Counted from the first letter of the stretch, positions 8,457-17,280 are shown. The stretch: 64,000 nucleotides of DNA from VXYL01 sp965203685 (GCA_965203685.1 OZ241908.1:4650001-4714000), one strand, 5' to 3'. The notes: generated by a model from the letters alone, not told the origin. A program made the numbers and translations.

Positions 8457-9734
8457 TCAAGCGCCTTCGCTTGCGCGGGTGACCTTCGCCCCAAGCAGGT
8501 CGTCGATCTCGGGGTTCGAGAAGCCGATTTCCTCGAGCAGTTCGCGGGTTTCCGACGCAAACCGGCGCGTGGCTTCCCGCGACCGGAAGCCGTGCCCATC
8601 CATCGATACCGGCGGCGACAGCACCGTGAAATCGCCGGCCTCGGGGTGTTCGAGGCGGTGGAACATGCCGTTGGCACGGGCGTGCTCGTCGTCGAACAAC
8701 TCGACCGGAAACTTCACCGCCGCCACCGGCACGCCGGCGGCGTTGAGCACGCGAGTCCATTCGGCACTGGTACGGGTGCGTATCACTCCCTCGACGCGCT
8801 CGGTCAACTGATCGTAGTAGTCGTGCTTCTCCTCGCTGTCCGCGGCGTCCATGGCGTCGTCGACGAGCCCCACCGCGGCCATGAACTTGACGCGCAACGA
8901 TCGGCTGCCGCAGGCGATCGCGATGGGCGCATCCGCCGTGTCGTAGGTGCGCAGGTAGATGCGGACCATCGGCAATGCCCGCGCCGTGGTCATCGCCCTG
9001 CCTTGTTCGCCGAACGGAACGCCCGCCTCACGCTGTTCCGCGAGGCGCGCGAGGATCTCGGTGTGCCGTGGCGTGTCTTCGACCTCAGAGCGGATAAGTT
9101 GGTTGTTCGACAAGGTCATCGCGGCCTGCATCAAGGAGACGTCAACGGCGCCACCGACGCCCGTGCGCTCGCGCCTGAGCAGCGCGGCCGACACGCCGAA
9201 GGCCAAGCTCATGGCGCACATGTAGTCCGCGCTCACCGGGTCGCCCGGGGCGGGCCGATCGTCGACCATGCGCCCGTTGGCGGCCATCAGCCCCGTGCGC
9301 GCCTGCACCACCGTGTCCATGCCGGCCAACGATGCCTCCGGGCCGCGCTTTCCGAATGCCGTGACCGCACCCGCGATCAGGCGCGGAAACCGGGCTTGAA
9401 GTGTCTCGGCATCCAGCCCCAGCTCAACATCGAGCCCCGGGCGGAAGTTCATCAAGGCGACATCCGCCCAGGCCAGCAGCTTGTCGATGACCGGCCGCGC
9501 CGCAGGGTCCCGCAGCGCAAGGGGCAAAGACCGCTTGCCGCGGTTGCGCGACACGAACGTGCGCGTCTCCAGCGGCGAGACCTGGCGCAGCAAGCGGGTG
9601 GGATCCCCGGCAAGCGCCTCGACCTTGATCACTTCGGCGCCGCCCTCGGCCAGCAATTGGGCGCAAAACGGCACCGACACGAACTGCCCGAACTCGACAA
9701 CGCGGATTCCGGCGAACGGCTGCTTCATGTCCAT
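8457..9734 (-). CDS. CaiB/BaiF (class III) CoA transferase
   Basis: A 425-residue family III CoA transferase. The N terminus PFAGIRVVEFGQFVSVPFCA and the segments VIKVEALAGDPTR and FVSRNRGKRSLPL are diagnostic, and MNFRPGLDVELGLD follows as in formyl-CoA or succinyl-CoA transferases. Transfer goes through an aspartyl-CoA intermediate, most likely in the region VSADYMCAMSLAFG. The start at 9734 (MDMK) is chosen by homology; 9728 is an alternative, and neither has a good ribosome site. The acid and CoA donor cannot be told from sequence. Confidence 0.9.
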   Translation of the reverse strand: MDMKQPFAGIRVVEFGQFVSVPFCAQLLAEGGAEVIKVEALAGDPTRLLRQVSPLETRTFVSRNRGKRSLPLALRDPAARPVIDKLLAWADVALMNFRPGLDVELGLDAETLQARFPRLIAGAVTAFGKRGPEASLAGMDTVVQARTGLMAANGRMVDDRPAPGDPVSADYMCAMSLAFGVSAALLRRERTGVGGAVDVSLMQAAMTLSNNQLIRSEVEDTPRHTEILARLAEQREAGVPFGEQGRAMTTARALPMVRIYLRTYDTADAPIAIACGSRSLRVKFMAAVGLVDDAMDAADSEEKHDYYDQLTERVEGVIRTRTSAEWTRVLNAAGVPVAAVKFPVELFDDEHARANGMFHRLEHPEAGDFTVLSPPVSMDGHGFRSREATRRFASETRELLEEIGFSNPEIDDLLGAKVTRASEGA

Positions 9735-9808
9735 GCGCGACGATGATAGCGAAACGTCCGGGCCGGTTAAGCGCATAATCGGGTTGGCAGACCACTCAAA
9801 GAGAACCA

Positions 9809-9871
9809 ATGACCACCAAACCAACCGCGGCGAAGCCTATGCCCGCCAAGCCCCGTCGGATGCACCGCTGA
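9809..9871 (+). CDS. possible 20-residue leader peptide upstream of the methyltransferase
   Basis: A 20-codon frame (MTTKPTAAKPMPAKPRRMHR) begins at ATG 9809 behind AAAGAGAA. Its stop shares one base with the methyltransferase ATG at 9871 (TGATG). The peptide is rich in Lys, Arg and Pro and has no recognisable family. Overlap with the following start would allow reinitiation. It may equally be a chance frame. Confidence 0.25.
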   Translation: MTTKPTAAKPMPAKPRRMHR

Positions 9872-10536
9872 TGTCCAGTTTCACCCTAGAACTCACCGAG
9901 TCGCTACACGACTACCTGCTCGAAAACGGGACGCGGGAATCCCGGGTCGCTGCCGAACTGCGTGCCGAGACGCGCGCCGCCACACGCTGGCACCCGATGC
10001 AGATCTCTCCCGAACAGGGCGCCTTCATGCAATGGCTGGTGCGCCTGATCGGGGCCAAACGGACCATCGAAGTCGGCACCTTCACCGGTTACAGCGCACT
10101 CGTGGTCGCCGAAGCCCTGCCAAGTGACGGCCGGGTGATCGCCTGCGACACCTCGGCGGAGTGGACGGCCATCGGGCGGCCGTTTTGGGAGCGCGCGGGG
10201 GTCGCAGACAAGATCGACCTGCGCTTGCGACCCGGCGTCGAAACCCTGGATGAACTCATCGCCGACGGTGGCGCCGGCAGCTTCGACTTCGCGTTCATCG
10301 ATGCCGACAAGGCCAACTACGATGCCTACTACGAGCGCTGCCTCACGCTGCTTCGGCCAAGCGGCGTGATCGGCATCGACAACGTCCTTTGGGGCGGGCG
10401 GGTCGCCAACGAGGATGCCAACGACGAAGATACACGGGCGATTCGGGCGCTCAACCGCAAGGTGCACGCCGACCAACGGGTCCACATTTCCATGCTCCCG
10501 GTGGGCGACGGGCTGACCCTGGCCGTCAAGAACTGA
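9871..10536 (+). CDS. class I SAM-dependent O-methyltransferase
   Basis: A 221-residue methyltransferase of the catechol/caffeoyl-CoA O-methyltransferase family. It has the SAM motif TIEVGTFTGYSALVVAEALP, then VIACDTSAEW, FDFAFIDADKANYDAYYE (a metal-binding aspartate in the IDADK segment) and GVIGIDNVLWGGRV. The start at 9871 matches the normal N terminus of the family (LTESLHDYLLENGTRES). The acceptor is probably a vicinal dihydroxy-aromatic compound or similar, by family only. An LLM oxidoreductase gene follows 31 bases later. Confidence 0.92.
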   Translation: MSSFTLELTESLHDYLLENGTRESRVAAELRAETRAATRWHPMQISPEQGAFMQWLVRLIGAKRTIEVGTFTGYSALVVAEALPSDGRVIACDTSAEWTAIGRPFWERAGVADKIDLRLRPGVETLDELIADGGAGSFDFAFIDADKANYDAYYERCLTLLRPSGVIGIDNVLWGGRVANEDANDEDTRAIRALNRKVHADQRVHISMLPVGDGLTLAVKN

Positions 10537-10567
10537 ACTCAACGCGCACGCTGACAAGCGAGGACAT

Positions 10568-11488
10568 ATGCAATTCGGTGCACAACTGGTCAACTACTTC
10601 TGCGAATGGGACGACACGCTGGCGACGATCAAAGCGGTCCAGGATGGTCGCTGGCACAGCCTGTGGTGGTCCGACCACTTCCTGCCGCCGGTGGGGCGGC
10701 GGGATCTCGAGAGCGGCGGCGCCCTCGAAGGCTGGTCCCTGCTCACGGCCGCCGCGGCCATCACCGAACGGCTTGAGCTTGGGCTCTTGGTCACCGGCAA
10801 CACGTACCGCAATCCTGCGTTGCTCGCCAAGATGGCGGCGACGATCGACCAGATCTCGCACGGCCGGCTGATCCTCGGCATCGGCGCGGCTTGGTTCAAA
10901 CGCGAGCATGAAGCCTACGGCTGGGAGTTCCCGGGCCTGAAGGAACGATGCGACCGCCTCGAAGAAGCCCTCGATGTGATCAAGCTCCTGTTCACCGAGG
11001 GCAATGGCGGCTTCGCCGACTACCAAGGCAAGTACTACCAGCTAGACCACTGCCCCCTGTCGCCGCCCTGCGCGCAGTCGCCGCACGTGCCTATCCTGGT
11101 TGGCGGCAACGGCGAAAAGCGCACGTTGAAGACCTGCGCCAAGTACGCCGACATCTGCAACATCGACTTCAACAACCCGGGTGGCGCCGACGTCTTCAAG
11201 CACAAGATCGAGGTGCTGGAACGACATTGCGAGGCCCTGGGGCGCGACCCCTCCGAGATCAAGCGCACCGTGCTGATCCCCATGCGCCTCGAAGACGACG
11301 AGAAGAAGGCGGCACAACTGCGCGAGCAACGCGGCGGCTGGGTCCTGTACGGCCCACCGTCGTACGTGATTGACGTGATCGGCGGCTACGTCGATGCCGG
11401 CTGCGAGGAGATGATGTTCTCGGCCGTGCCCACGAAGCCCGAGCACTTCGAGCGGATTGACGCCGACGTGCTGTCGGCGTTTGGTTAG
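10568..11488 (+). CDS. LLM-class flavin/F420-dependent oxidoreductase
   Basis: A 306-residue bacterial luciferase-like TIM-barrel protein. The segments LEGWSLLTAAAAITERLELGLLV, LLAKMAATIDQISHGRLILG and HVPILVGGNGEKRTLK are typical of F420-dependent LLM oxidoreductases (TIGR03560-like). A ribosome site GAGGA lies close to the ATG. Whether the cofactor is F420 or FMN cannot be decided here. No F420 biosynthesis genes occur in the window. It is convergent with the TPR gene, with 4 bases between stops. Confidence 0.88.
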   Translation: MQFGAQLVNYFCEWDDTLATIKAVQDGRWHSLWWSDHFLPPVGRRDLESGGALEGWSLLTAAAAITERLELGLLVTGNTYRNPALLAKMAATIDQISHGRLILGIGAAWFKREHEAYGWEFPGLKERCDRLEEALDVIKLLFTEGNGGFADYQGKYYQLDHCPLSPPCAQSPHVPILVGGNGEKRTLKTCAKYADICNIDFNNPGGADVFKHKIEVLERHCEALGRDPSEIKRTVLIPMRLEDDEKKAAQLREQRGGWVLYGPPSYVIDVIGGYVDAGCEEMMFSAVPTKPEHFERIDADVLSAFG

Positions 11489-11492
11489 AACG

Positions 11493-13043
11493 TCAACGGA
11501 TCTCCGGCGGCAGCCACCAGTCCGAACCGGCGGCAAACGGCGTCGCGGGCAGGCGGCCGGCGGCAATCGCTTCGAGCAGGCGCGCTGCGTCCGGATGCGC
11601 CGATTCCGACGTCGCGAGCGCCTTCGCATGGTCGAGGCGACCGGCCGCGGCAGCGGCGAATGCCTGCGTGATTCGCGTATTCGCATCGTCCCTCGCGTCG
11701 CGCAAGGTTCTGGCACGGGCAAGCGCCCGATCCGCGAAGCCGCACAACGCATCGGCCCGGGCCAAGGCAATGTGCGCCTCGCCCCAGTCCGGGCGCAGGC
11801 CCAACGCTTCGTCGAGCGCCACCCGGCCACGGCAGTCCGCAGCACCGAGTCGCGCCATGCCTAGCCAGTAGTGTCCGTAGGCATCATCGGGCCGCAGCGC
11901 GACGAGCGCGTCGTAGTGGCCAGCCGCCTCGCCAAAACGTCCCGCGCGCATGTCGAAAGCCCCGGCGAGGGCCAGGCTGCGCGCGTCGTCGGTGATCGCC
12001 AGGGCGCGCCGCAAGGCATCCTCGGCGGTGTCCATGTCCGCCGCGTTCTCCGTATTTCGCATTAGCCACGCCAAGCGGTACAAAGCCGCACCCGAGTCCT
12101 GATCCAACGCCAAGGCCCGTCTCACCTGCGCGACGGCGGCGTCGCGTTGGCCAGCATCTCCCATCACCGCTGCCAGCTTGAGGATGATCCCGGCATCCTC
12201 CGGCGACAGGGCGGCTGCGCTCTGGAGTGCGTCGATCGCACCAGTGAGGTCACCGCGCCCAAGCGCCCAGTCGGCGGCGACCTCGTAGAAACGGGCAGAG
12301 CGGCTCATCTGCGCGACTTCCAACAGCACGGGGTCGTCGATCTTCGGTGCCAGCCGATTGTCGGGACTGCGGGCAAGCCACGCCGACGCACTCTGAACGT
12401 CGCCCAGCGCGCGATGGGTCATCGCCAGCTTGTAGGCCAGTTGCCCCGCTTCCGGCTCGAGTTCGACCGCTCGGCTCAAGAGGTCGAGCGCGGTGCGATG
12501 ATCACCACGCGCACCCGCCACGTCCGCCAGCGCTGCCAGCACGAGCGCGGATTCGGCGTCGAGGTCTTGGGCCCGGTCCAGCGCCGCCTGCGCCCCGTCC
12601 AATTCGCCGCTCAGCAGGAGCGAGACGCCCAGCCGGTACCAGGCGGGCATGTTGTCGGGCATGGCCGTGGTCACCTGGCGGAAGTCCTCGGCCGCGCGTT
12701 CAATCTCGCCAAGCTCGGCGAGCGCGATGCCGTGCAGGTAGCGCCAACGGGTCGTCTCGGCCTCAGTCAACGCACGCGCGTAGGCATCCCGCGCCAGGAA
12801 GCGCAGCCGATGCGCGTGGTAGAGCATCCCGAGGTTCCCCCACGCGTCGGCCCGTGATGCGGCGTCGGTCGAGGTCGCCGCAACGCGTTCCGCCTCCCCT
12901 CGCGCCTCGCGCATGGTCGTTGCCAACGCCGGCGGCAGGTCGGCCAATTGGCGCGACTCCGCCATGGCCGCAGCCTCGACCGATCCGGCCAAGGCGAGCA
13001 CGACCGCGGCGAGGTGGCATGCACGACGCGTTTGCGCGAGCAT
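11493..13043 (-). CDS. secreted tetratricopeptide-repeat protein
   Basis: A 516-residue protein with a predicted signal peptide (ACHLAAVVLALAGSVEAAA). Many TPR units follow, recognisable by repeated A..LG..Y, AL.LDPDS-like helix pairs and ALDRAQDLDAESALVLAALA. The body is almost entirely alpha-helical repeat, indicating a periplasmic scaffold or assembly protein rather than an enzyme. ATG 13043 is chosen over an upstream TTG because it gives the better signal peptide. It starts 39 bases from the divergent dehydrogenase gene. A link to the proton-channel operon at 14206 is possible but unproven. Confidence 0.8.
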   Translation of the reverse strand: MLAQTRRACHLAAVVLALAGSVEAAAMAESRQLADLPPALATTMREARGEAERVAATSTDAASRADAWGNLGMLYHAHRLRFLARDAYARALTEAETTRWRYLHGIALAELGEIERAAEDFRQVTTAMPDNMPAWYRLGVSLLLSGELDGAQAALDRAQDLDAESALVLAALADVAGARGDHRTALDLLSRAVELEPEAGQLAYKLAMTHRALGDVQSASAWLARSPDNRLAPKIDDPVLLEVAQMSRSARFYEVAADWALGRGDLTGAIDALQSAAALSPEDAGIILKLAAVMGDAGQRDAAVAQVRRALALDQDSGAALYRLAWLMRNTENAADMDTAEDALRRALAITDDARSLALAGAFDMRAGRFGEAAGHYDALVALRPDDAYGHYWLGMARLGAADCRGRVALDEALGLRPDWGEAHIALARADALCGFADRALARARTLRDARDDANTRITQAFAAAAAGRLDHAKALATSESAHPDAARLLEAIAAGRLPATPFAAGSDWWLPPEIR

Positions 13044-13082
13044 AGTGCTTTTGCCCAATCAGCCAACGGAATTGTTAAGAAT

Positions 13083-14147
13083 ATGACCGACCCCAAGTAC
13101 AAAGTCATGGTGCAGGCCCAACGCGGGGTCTCCTACGACCTTGCCGACTCGCGCTACGAAATCGAGCGCGAGGCGCTCGACCCCATCGGTGCGGAGATCA
13201 TCGAGGTTCCCGCCAAGAGCGAGGAAGAGTTCATCGAGGCCGTCAAGACCGACGCGGACGCGCTGATCGCCCGCGGGCGCCGCATCAGCCGCGAGATCAT
13301 CGCGAGCTTGGAGAACTGCTCGGTGATCGGTCTCGGCAGCGTCGGTGCCGACACCGTGGATGTCGACGCCGCGACCGACCACGGCATCGTCGTCACCAAT
13401 GTGCCCGACGTCTTCATCGACGAAGTCGCCGATCACACCATGATGATGTTCCTCGCCGCGCACCGCCGGCTGCTCCTGATGCACAAGATGACCCAGGACG
13501 GCCGCTGGTCCGAGGGACGCCCGCACCATTCCGACATCCCACGCCTTTGGGGTCTGACCATCGGCCTGATCTCGTTCGGCAACGTGGCCAAGGCCGTTGC
13601 CCGCCGCTGCCACGCCTTTGGGCTGCGCGTCATCGCGTTCGATCCGTACGTGGCGGAACTGGAGATGACCGCAGCCAACGTCGAGCCGGTCACGAGCCTC
13701 TTCGAACTGCTCGAGCGGTCGGACTTCGTGTCCATGCACGCGCCGTTGAATGCCGAGACCCACCACATGCTGTCGGATCAGCACTTCGAACGCATGAAGG
13801 ACTCGGCACTCTTCATCAACAACGGCCGCGGCCCGACCGTCGACGAGGCTGCACTCATTCGCGCCCTGGAGTCCGACAGCATCGCCGGGGCGGCTCTCGA
13901 CGTATTCGAAGAGGAGCCCGTGTCCACCAACAACCCGTTGCTGCACATGGACAACGTCATCTGCACGCCGCATATCGCCTCAGCAACGGCGCGCATGGCC
14001 CCCGAGACGCGGCGGCGCTTGGGGCGCGAGTTGGCCACCGTGTTGCAAGGCATGTGGCCGCGGAGCGCGGTCAACCCAGCAGTTCTGCCGCACACCAAGC
14101 TGCGCCGGTGGCAGCCGTACCCGCAGACGCGCGGACCGAACCGGTAG
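13083..14147 (+). CDS. D-isomer 2-hydroxyacid dehydrogenase (SerA/CtBP-like)
   Basis: A 354-residue NAD-dependent dehydrogenase. Catalytic residues are visible as Arg in INNGRGPTVDE, Glu in FEEEPVSTNNPL and His in CTPHIASAT. The Rossmann fingerprint reads ISFGNVA, whereas most relatives have GFG.IG, so the first glycine is Ser and the last is Ala; NAD binding may be altered. It has no ACT domain, so true phosphoglycerate dehydrogenase is not certain, and a CtBP-like or other hydroxyacid dehydrogenase is equally possible. A C-terminal basic tail is extra. The start at 13083 gives the normal N terminus. Confidence 0.85.
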   Translation: MTDPKYKVMVQAQRGVSYDLADSRYEIEREALDPIGAEIIEVPAKSEEEFIEAVKTDADALIARGRRISREIIASLENCSVIGLGSVGADTVDVDAATDHGIVVTNVPDVFIDEVADHTMMMFLAAHRRLLLMHKMTQDGRWSEGRPHHSDIPRLWGLTIGLISFGNVAKAVARRCHAFGLRVIAFDPYVAELEMTAANVEPVTSLFELLERSDFVSMHAPLNAETHHMLSDQHFERMKDSALFINNGRGPTVDEAALIRALESDSIAGAALDVFEEEPVSTNNPLLHMDNVICTPHIASATARMAPETRRRLGRELATVLQGMWPRSAVNPAVLPHTKLRRWQPYPQTRGPNR

Positions 14148-14205
14148 GCCGCCCGCCGCTCCCGGTGCGGCTCGCCGACGTGCAACCGCGCCGGGTGAGC
14201 CGGCC

Positions 14206-14910
14206 TTGCCGCCGATGCGCCGGCTGACGGACACGAACCTCGTTTTCCGGGCCCTGGTCATCCTGGGCCTCATCGGCTTCGGCTTCTACCTGGCGGCCGA
14301 CCGTGGCCTCGTCCGCATCGCATGGGACGCCGACCGGAGCTACATCTCCGCCGTCATCGTCGCCGTGTACACCCTGGCGTGCGCACACTGGCTATATCTC
14401 GCCAAGGCCTTGAGCGGCGAACGCGCCCGTCTTGCCGCGCTCGAGCGACGCGTGGCGCTTGGGCACCCGTCCGGCGAGCCACGGTACGGGATGGTCGGCA
14501 GCTTCCTTGCCAACCTTCGAGCGCGGGAGGCGACGGACGAACCGGCCGCACTGGTGGCCGCGTTCGGCGACGACCTGATGAACCGCCACGCCTTCGGCCA
14601 TTTCGTCAGCGACGCGCTGATCAAACTTGGCCTACTCGGGACGATCGTCGGCTTCATCCTCATGCTGCTGCCGGTCAGCGAGATCGAAGCGTTCGAACCC
14701 GCCTTGATGCAGCAACTGCTGGCCGGCATGAGCGAAGGGATGGCGGTGGCGCTCTACACGACGCTGGCCGGGCTGGTGACGAGCACGTTGCTGAAGCTGC
14801 AGTACCACGTCCTCGACGCCTCGGCCGCGGACTTGGCAACGCGCCTCGGCGTGTTGGTCGACGTGCACGCCGCGACCCTGCGTCGGACCGAGGGGGACGA
14901 TGCGCCATAG
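14206..14910 (+). CDS. MotA/TolQ/ExbB-type proton channel protein
   Basis: A 234-residue inner-membrane protein with four hydrophobic segments (about 14-30, 43-60, 135-155 and 170-193). The last pair, KLGLLGTIVGFILMLLPV and GMAVALYTTLAGLVTSTLL, contains the GT.vG and AL.TT.aGl signatures of the ExbB/TolQ/MotA family. It is expected to form a ring around a plug-type partner and couple proton flow to motion across the periplasm. The partner is the next gene, which overlaps by 11 bases. No tonB, tolR, flagellar or gliding genes are nearby, so the driven process is unknown. Confidence 0.85.
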   Translation: MPPMRRLTDTNLVFRALVILGLIGFGFYLAADRGLVRIAWDADRSYISAVIVAVYTLACAHWLYLAKALSGERARLAALERRVALGHPSGEPRYGMVGSFLANLRAREATDEPAALVAAFGDDLMNRHAFGHFVSDALIKLGLLGTIVGFILMLLPVSEIEAFEPALMQQLLAGMSEGMAVALYTTLAGLVTSTLLKLQYHVLDASAADLATRLGVLVDVHAATLRRTEGDDAP

Positions 14911-15508
14911 GACGGCAGACAGCGACGGCAGCGGGAGCGCGTTCACCGATCTCTTGTTCAACGCACTCCTCGGCTTCGCGTTCATGTTCGTCGCGGCATT
15001 CAGCCTGATCGCCGAGCCGGGTGCCCGGGGCAACACGGAACGCAAGGCCGAGGTGCTCGTCACCGTGAACTGGCCGGACGACTACGATGACGATGTGGAC
15101 GTGCTCGTCGAGGATCCGCGCGGCGAACTGGTGTGGTTTCGCAACCCCGACTCGGGGCTCATGCATCTCGAACGCGACGATCGCGGCAACGCCCTCGACC
15201 GAGCGGTCCTCGGCGGTACGGTGGTCGGCAGCGCCATCAACCAGGAAACGGTGAGCATCCGCGCCCTCGCCGCGGGCGAGTACGTGGTCAACGTACTGCA
15301 CTACCGCGCCGGCAACGACGGACCGGTACCCGTGAACATCAAGGTCGAGAGGCTCAATCCAAGACTGAACCTGATCTACTACGGCAAGCGCACGCTCACC
15401 GGGATCGGCGACGAGCAGACGGCCGTGCGGTTCACCGTCGGTTCTGACGGCGCGATCGTGGCCAGGAACGAGTTGCCGAAGGTTTTGCTCGACCGGACAG
15501 GTCGATGA
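14900..15508 (+). CDS. ExbD/MotB-like channel partner with periplasmic beta-domain
   Basis: A 202-residue protein with a short cytoplasmic N terminus, one transmembrane helix (FTDLLFNALLGFAFMFVAAF, residues 15-34) and a periplasmic domain. Asp17 at the start of the helix matches the proton-binding aspartate of ExbD, TolR and MotB. The periplasmic part (NWPDDYDDDVDVLVEDPRGE...) looks like a beta-sandwich resembling DUF2135-type domains, not the OmpA or TolR folds normally attached. Its ATG lies inside the end of the channel gene, which supports coupled synthesis. Function unknown. Confidence 0.7.
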   Translation: MRHRTADSDGSGSAFTDLLFNALLGFAFMFVAAFSLIAEPGARGNTERKAEVLVTVNWPDDYDDDVDVLVEDPRGELVWFRNPDSGLMHLERDDRGNALDRAVLGGTVVGSAINQETVSIRALAAGEYVVNVLHYRAGNDGPVPVNIKVERLNPRLNLIYYGKRTLTGIGDEQTAVRFTVGSDGAIVARNELPKVLLDRTGR

Positions 15509-16056
15509 GCGGCTTCGGGCCTGTCGTGTGGGTGCTGACGTTGGCCTACGTTGCCGTCGCGGCCCTGCTGCTCAACCTGAACCTCGCCACACCCCGTCGC
15601 GGCGTGATCAAGGTGGCCGCCATCGCGCTAGTCACGGCCTTGTATGTCGGTGCCTGGCACGGCCATAAGGCCTTGCTCGGCTGGGCGAGCGACGACCCCC
15701 TGCCGGAGCGGTTTCGGCTGCACTACGCCACCGTCGAAGACTCCGACAAGACTGCTCGGACGCCCGGCACGATCTACCTGTGGGTCTCGTCCCTCGACGG
15801 GGCGCCGGCACAGCGCGAGCCGCGCGCGTATCGGATCACGTGGGATGCCGACACCGCGCGGGCGGTGCTCGATGCGCTTGCCGAAGTCGAGCGTGGGGTT
15901 GTGATGGAAGGCCACGCGACAGGCTTGAGTGAAACGGGCCGCGTGCGCATGGTCGAGCCAGCCGATCGGGTTCAAGTCGGCGGCGACGCGGAGGTCTCGC
16001 CCGGGAAGATCGAGTTCCGACCGGTGCCGACTCCGCTCCTGCCGCCTAAGGTCTAG
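15505..16056 (+). CDS. membrane protein, third gene of the proton-channel operon
   Basis: A 183-residue protein of no recognised family. Two hydrophobic helices (about 6-24 and 36-54) are followed by a soluble domain of about 130 residues ending in a proline-rich tail (PTPLLPPKV). Its start overlaps the previous stop by four bases (ATGA), so it is very probably made together with the channel and its partner. The soluble domain has alternating hydrophobic strands and may be beta-rich. It is a natural candidate for the component that receives or gates the motion of the channel pair; this is inference. Confidence 0.7.
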   Translation: MSGFGPVVWVLTLAYVAVAALLLNLNLATPRRGVIKVAAIALVTALYVGAWHGHKALLGWASDDPLPERFRLHYATVEDSDKTARTPGTIYLWVSSLDGAPAQREPRAYRITWDADTARAVLDALAEVERGVVMEGHATGLSETGRVRMVEPADRVQVGGDAEVSPGKIEFRPVPTPLLPPKV

Positions 16057-16110
16057 CGCGGAGACGCCACGGGCCTCCCGGCCCGCAATCCATCTGCTGC
16101 CGAGCCACAG

Positions 16111-16155
16111 ATGGCGGACGCGAAACGGCAAGCCGTCCGTGGACGTCCGCGCACC
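16111..16155 (+). repeat. dispersed palindromic repeat, copy B
   Basis: It lies between convergent stops (16056 and 16162). The left end is ATGGCGGACGCGAAACGGCA and the right end GGACGTCCGCGCACC. Just to its left a 7-bp stem (CCATCTG at 16090-16096 with CAGATGG at 16108-16114) overlaps it and may add to a transcript-ending structure. Confidence 0.8.
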
Positions 16156-16161
16156 TCGTAG

Positions 16162-17280
16162 TTACTCGCCGCGTTCGTCGAGCAAGTAGTACATCCGTCC
16201 CACGGCCTGCGCGTTCGTGCCCACTGGCCGACCGAAGTTCTCCGTGTGGGCGCTCAGGTCGACTGCGGCGGCTGTCTCGCCGATGCTATTCCCCTCGGCT
16301 CGAAGGGCGACCACCTGGCTCCACAGGTCGCGGTAGAAGGCCTGCACATGGTCGATCAATTTAAGGTCGGTGATTCCCGGGCCGTGGCCCGGCAGGATCA
16401 GTTCGATGTCGAGGGCCTTCAGGTTCTCGAGGGTCTCCGGCCACTCGTCCACGTGACCATCGCCGAGAAAGGACGGACCGCCCAGCATCATGTCGCCAGT
16501 GAACGCAATCTTGTCGGCCGGCAGGTAGATCACCACGTCACCGCCCGTGTGGGCCCGGCCGCAGAAGATCACCTCGATCTCGCGGTCGCCGCGGATGAGC
16601 GTGATGCGCTCGTTGAACGTCGTGTTCGGCGGCGTTGGCACCACCTCTTCGGTGGCGGCGATCTGACCTTCAAGCGATGCGATTCGCGCCTCGATTCCGG
16701 CGCGGCCCGCGTCGTCCTCCGCTTCGGCGAGCGCGGCCTGCAGGCGCTCAAGACCATTGCGCTGGCCGGCCCTGTAGCTCGCGAACGTGGGTTCCTCGTA
16801 TGGCGTGCCCGTCATCCGCATTCGTGTGTGTTCGTGGCCGACGATCTGTACCGGACCGAAAACCTGGTTGCCGTGGGCGTGGTCGTAGTGGAAGTGGGTA
16901 TTGACGACGGTCGTGATGGGCTTGTGGGTGACGTGGCGGATCGAGTCGATCAACTGCCGGCCCGTGGCCGGCGTGATGTGCGAATCGACCACCAAGACGT
17001 CGTCTTCGTTGATGACCACCATGGAGTTGCTGTTGAACATCGGCACGGTGTAGGTCACGAAGTAGACCCCGTCGGCGACTTCCTCGAACTTGTGGGTGTC
17101 GGTCTCGAAGTCACCGACGATCGGGGTCGTTTCGGCAGGCGTCAGCTCGGAAGCCTCGACAGTGGCCTCTTCGGCGGCATCGGGGGCTTCAGCGGACTCT
17201 GGCGGCGCACACGCCGTCAGCATGAATAGCGCCGCGACCAGCACGAATACGAGCGTCGCGGGACGTTGGATCGTTGACAT
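16162..17280 (-). CDS. metallo-beta-lactamase-fold lipoprotein hydrolase
   Basis: A 372-residue exported protein with lipobox LFMLTAC, so it is probably lipid-anchored. The zinc motif THFHYDHAHG, later GRAHTGGDVVIYLP, FTGDMML and LPGHGPG give a full set of MBL-fold metal ligands. An Ala/Glu-rich linker follows the lipobox. A helical insertion of about 60 residues (RLQAALAEAEDDAGRAG...) separates the two halves. The family covers B1-like lactamases, lactonases and the SoxH/quinoprotein-relay group, so the substrate is open. ATG 17280 follows from the signal peptide. The DUF6152 gene is divergent. Confidence 0.85.
   Translation of the reverse strand: MSTIQRPATLVFVLVAALFMLTACAPPESAEAPDAAEEATVEASELTPAETTPIVGDFETDTHKFEEVADGVYFVTYTVPMFNSNSMVVINEDDVLVVDSHITPATGRQLIDSIRHVTHKPITTVVNTHFHYDHAHGNQVFGPVQIVGHEHTRMRMTGTPYEEPTFASYRAGQRNGLERLQAALAEAEDDAGRAGIEARIASLEGQIAATEEVVPTPPNTTFNERITLIRGDREIEVIFCGRAHTGGDVVIYLPADKIAFTGDMMLGGPSFLGDGHVDEWPETLENLKALDIELILPGHGPGITDLKLIDHVQAFYRDLWSQVVALRAEGNSIGETAAAVDLSAHTENFGRPVGTNAQAVGRMYYLLDERGE

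Noticed and set aside
16162..17280. Beta-lactam resistance enzyme
   Set aside because: The MBL fold alone is not evidence of lactamase activity; the long helical insertion and lipoprotein nature differ from clinical B1 enzymes.
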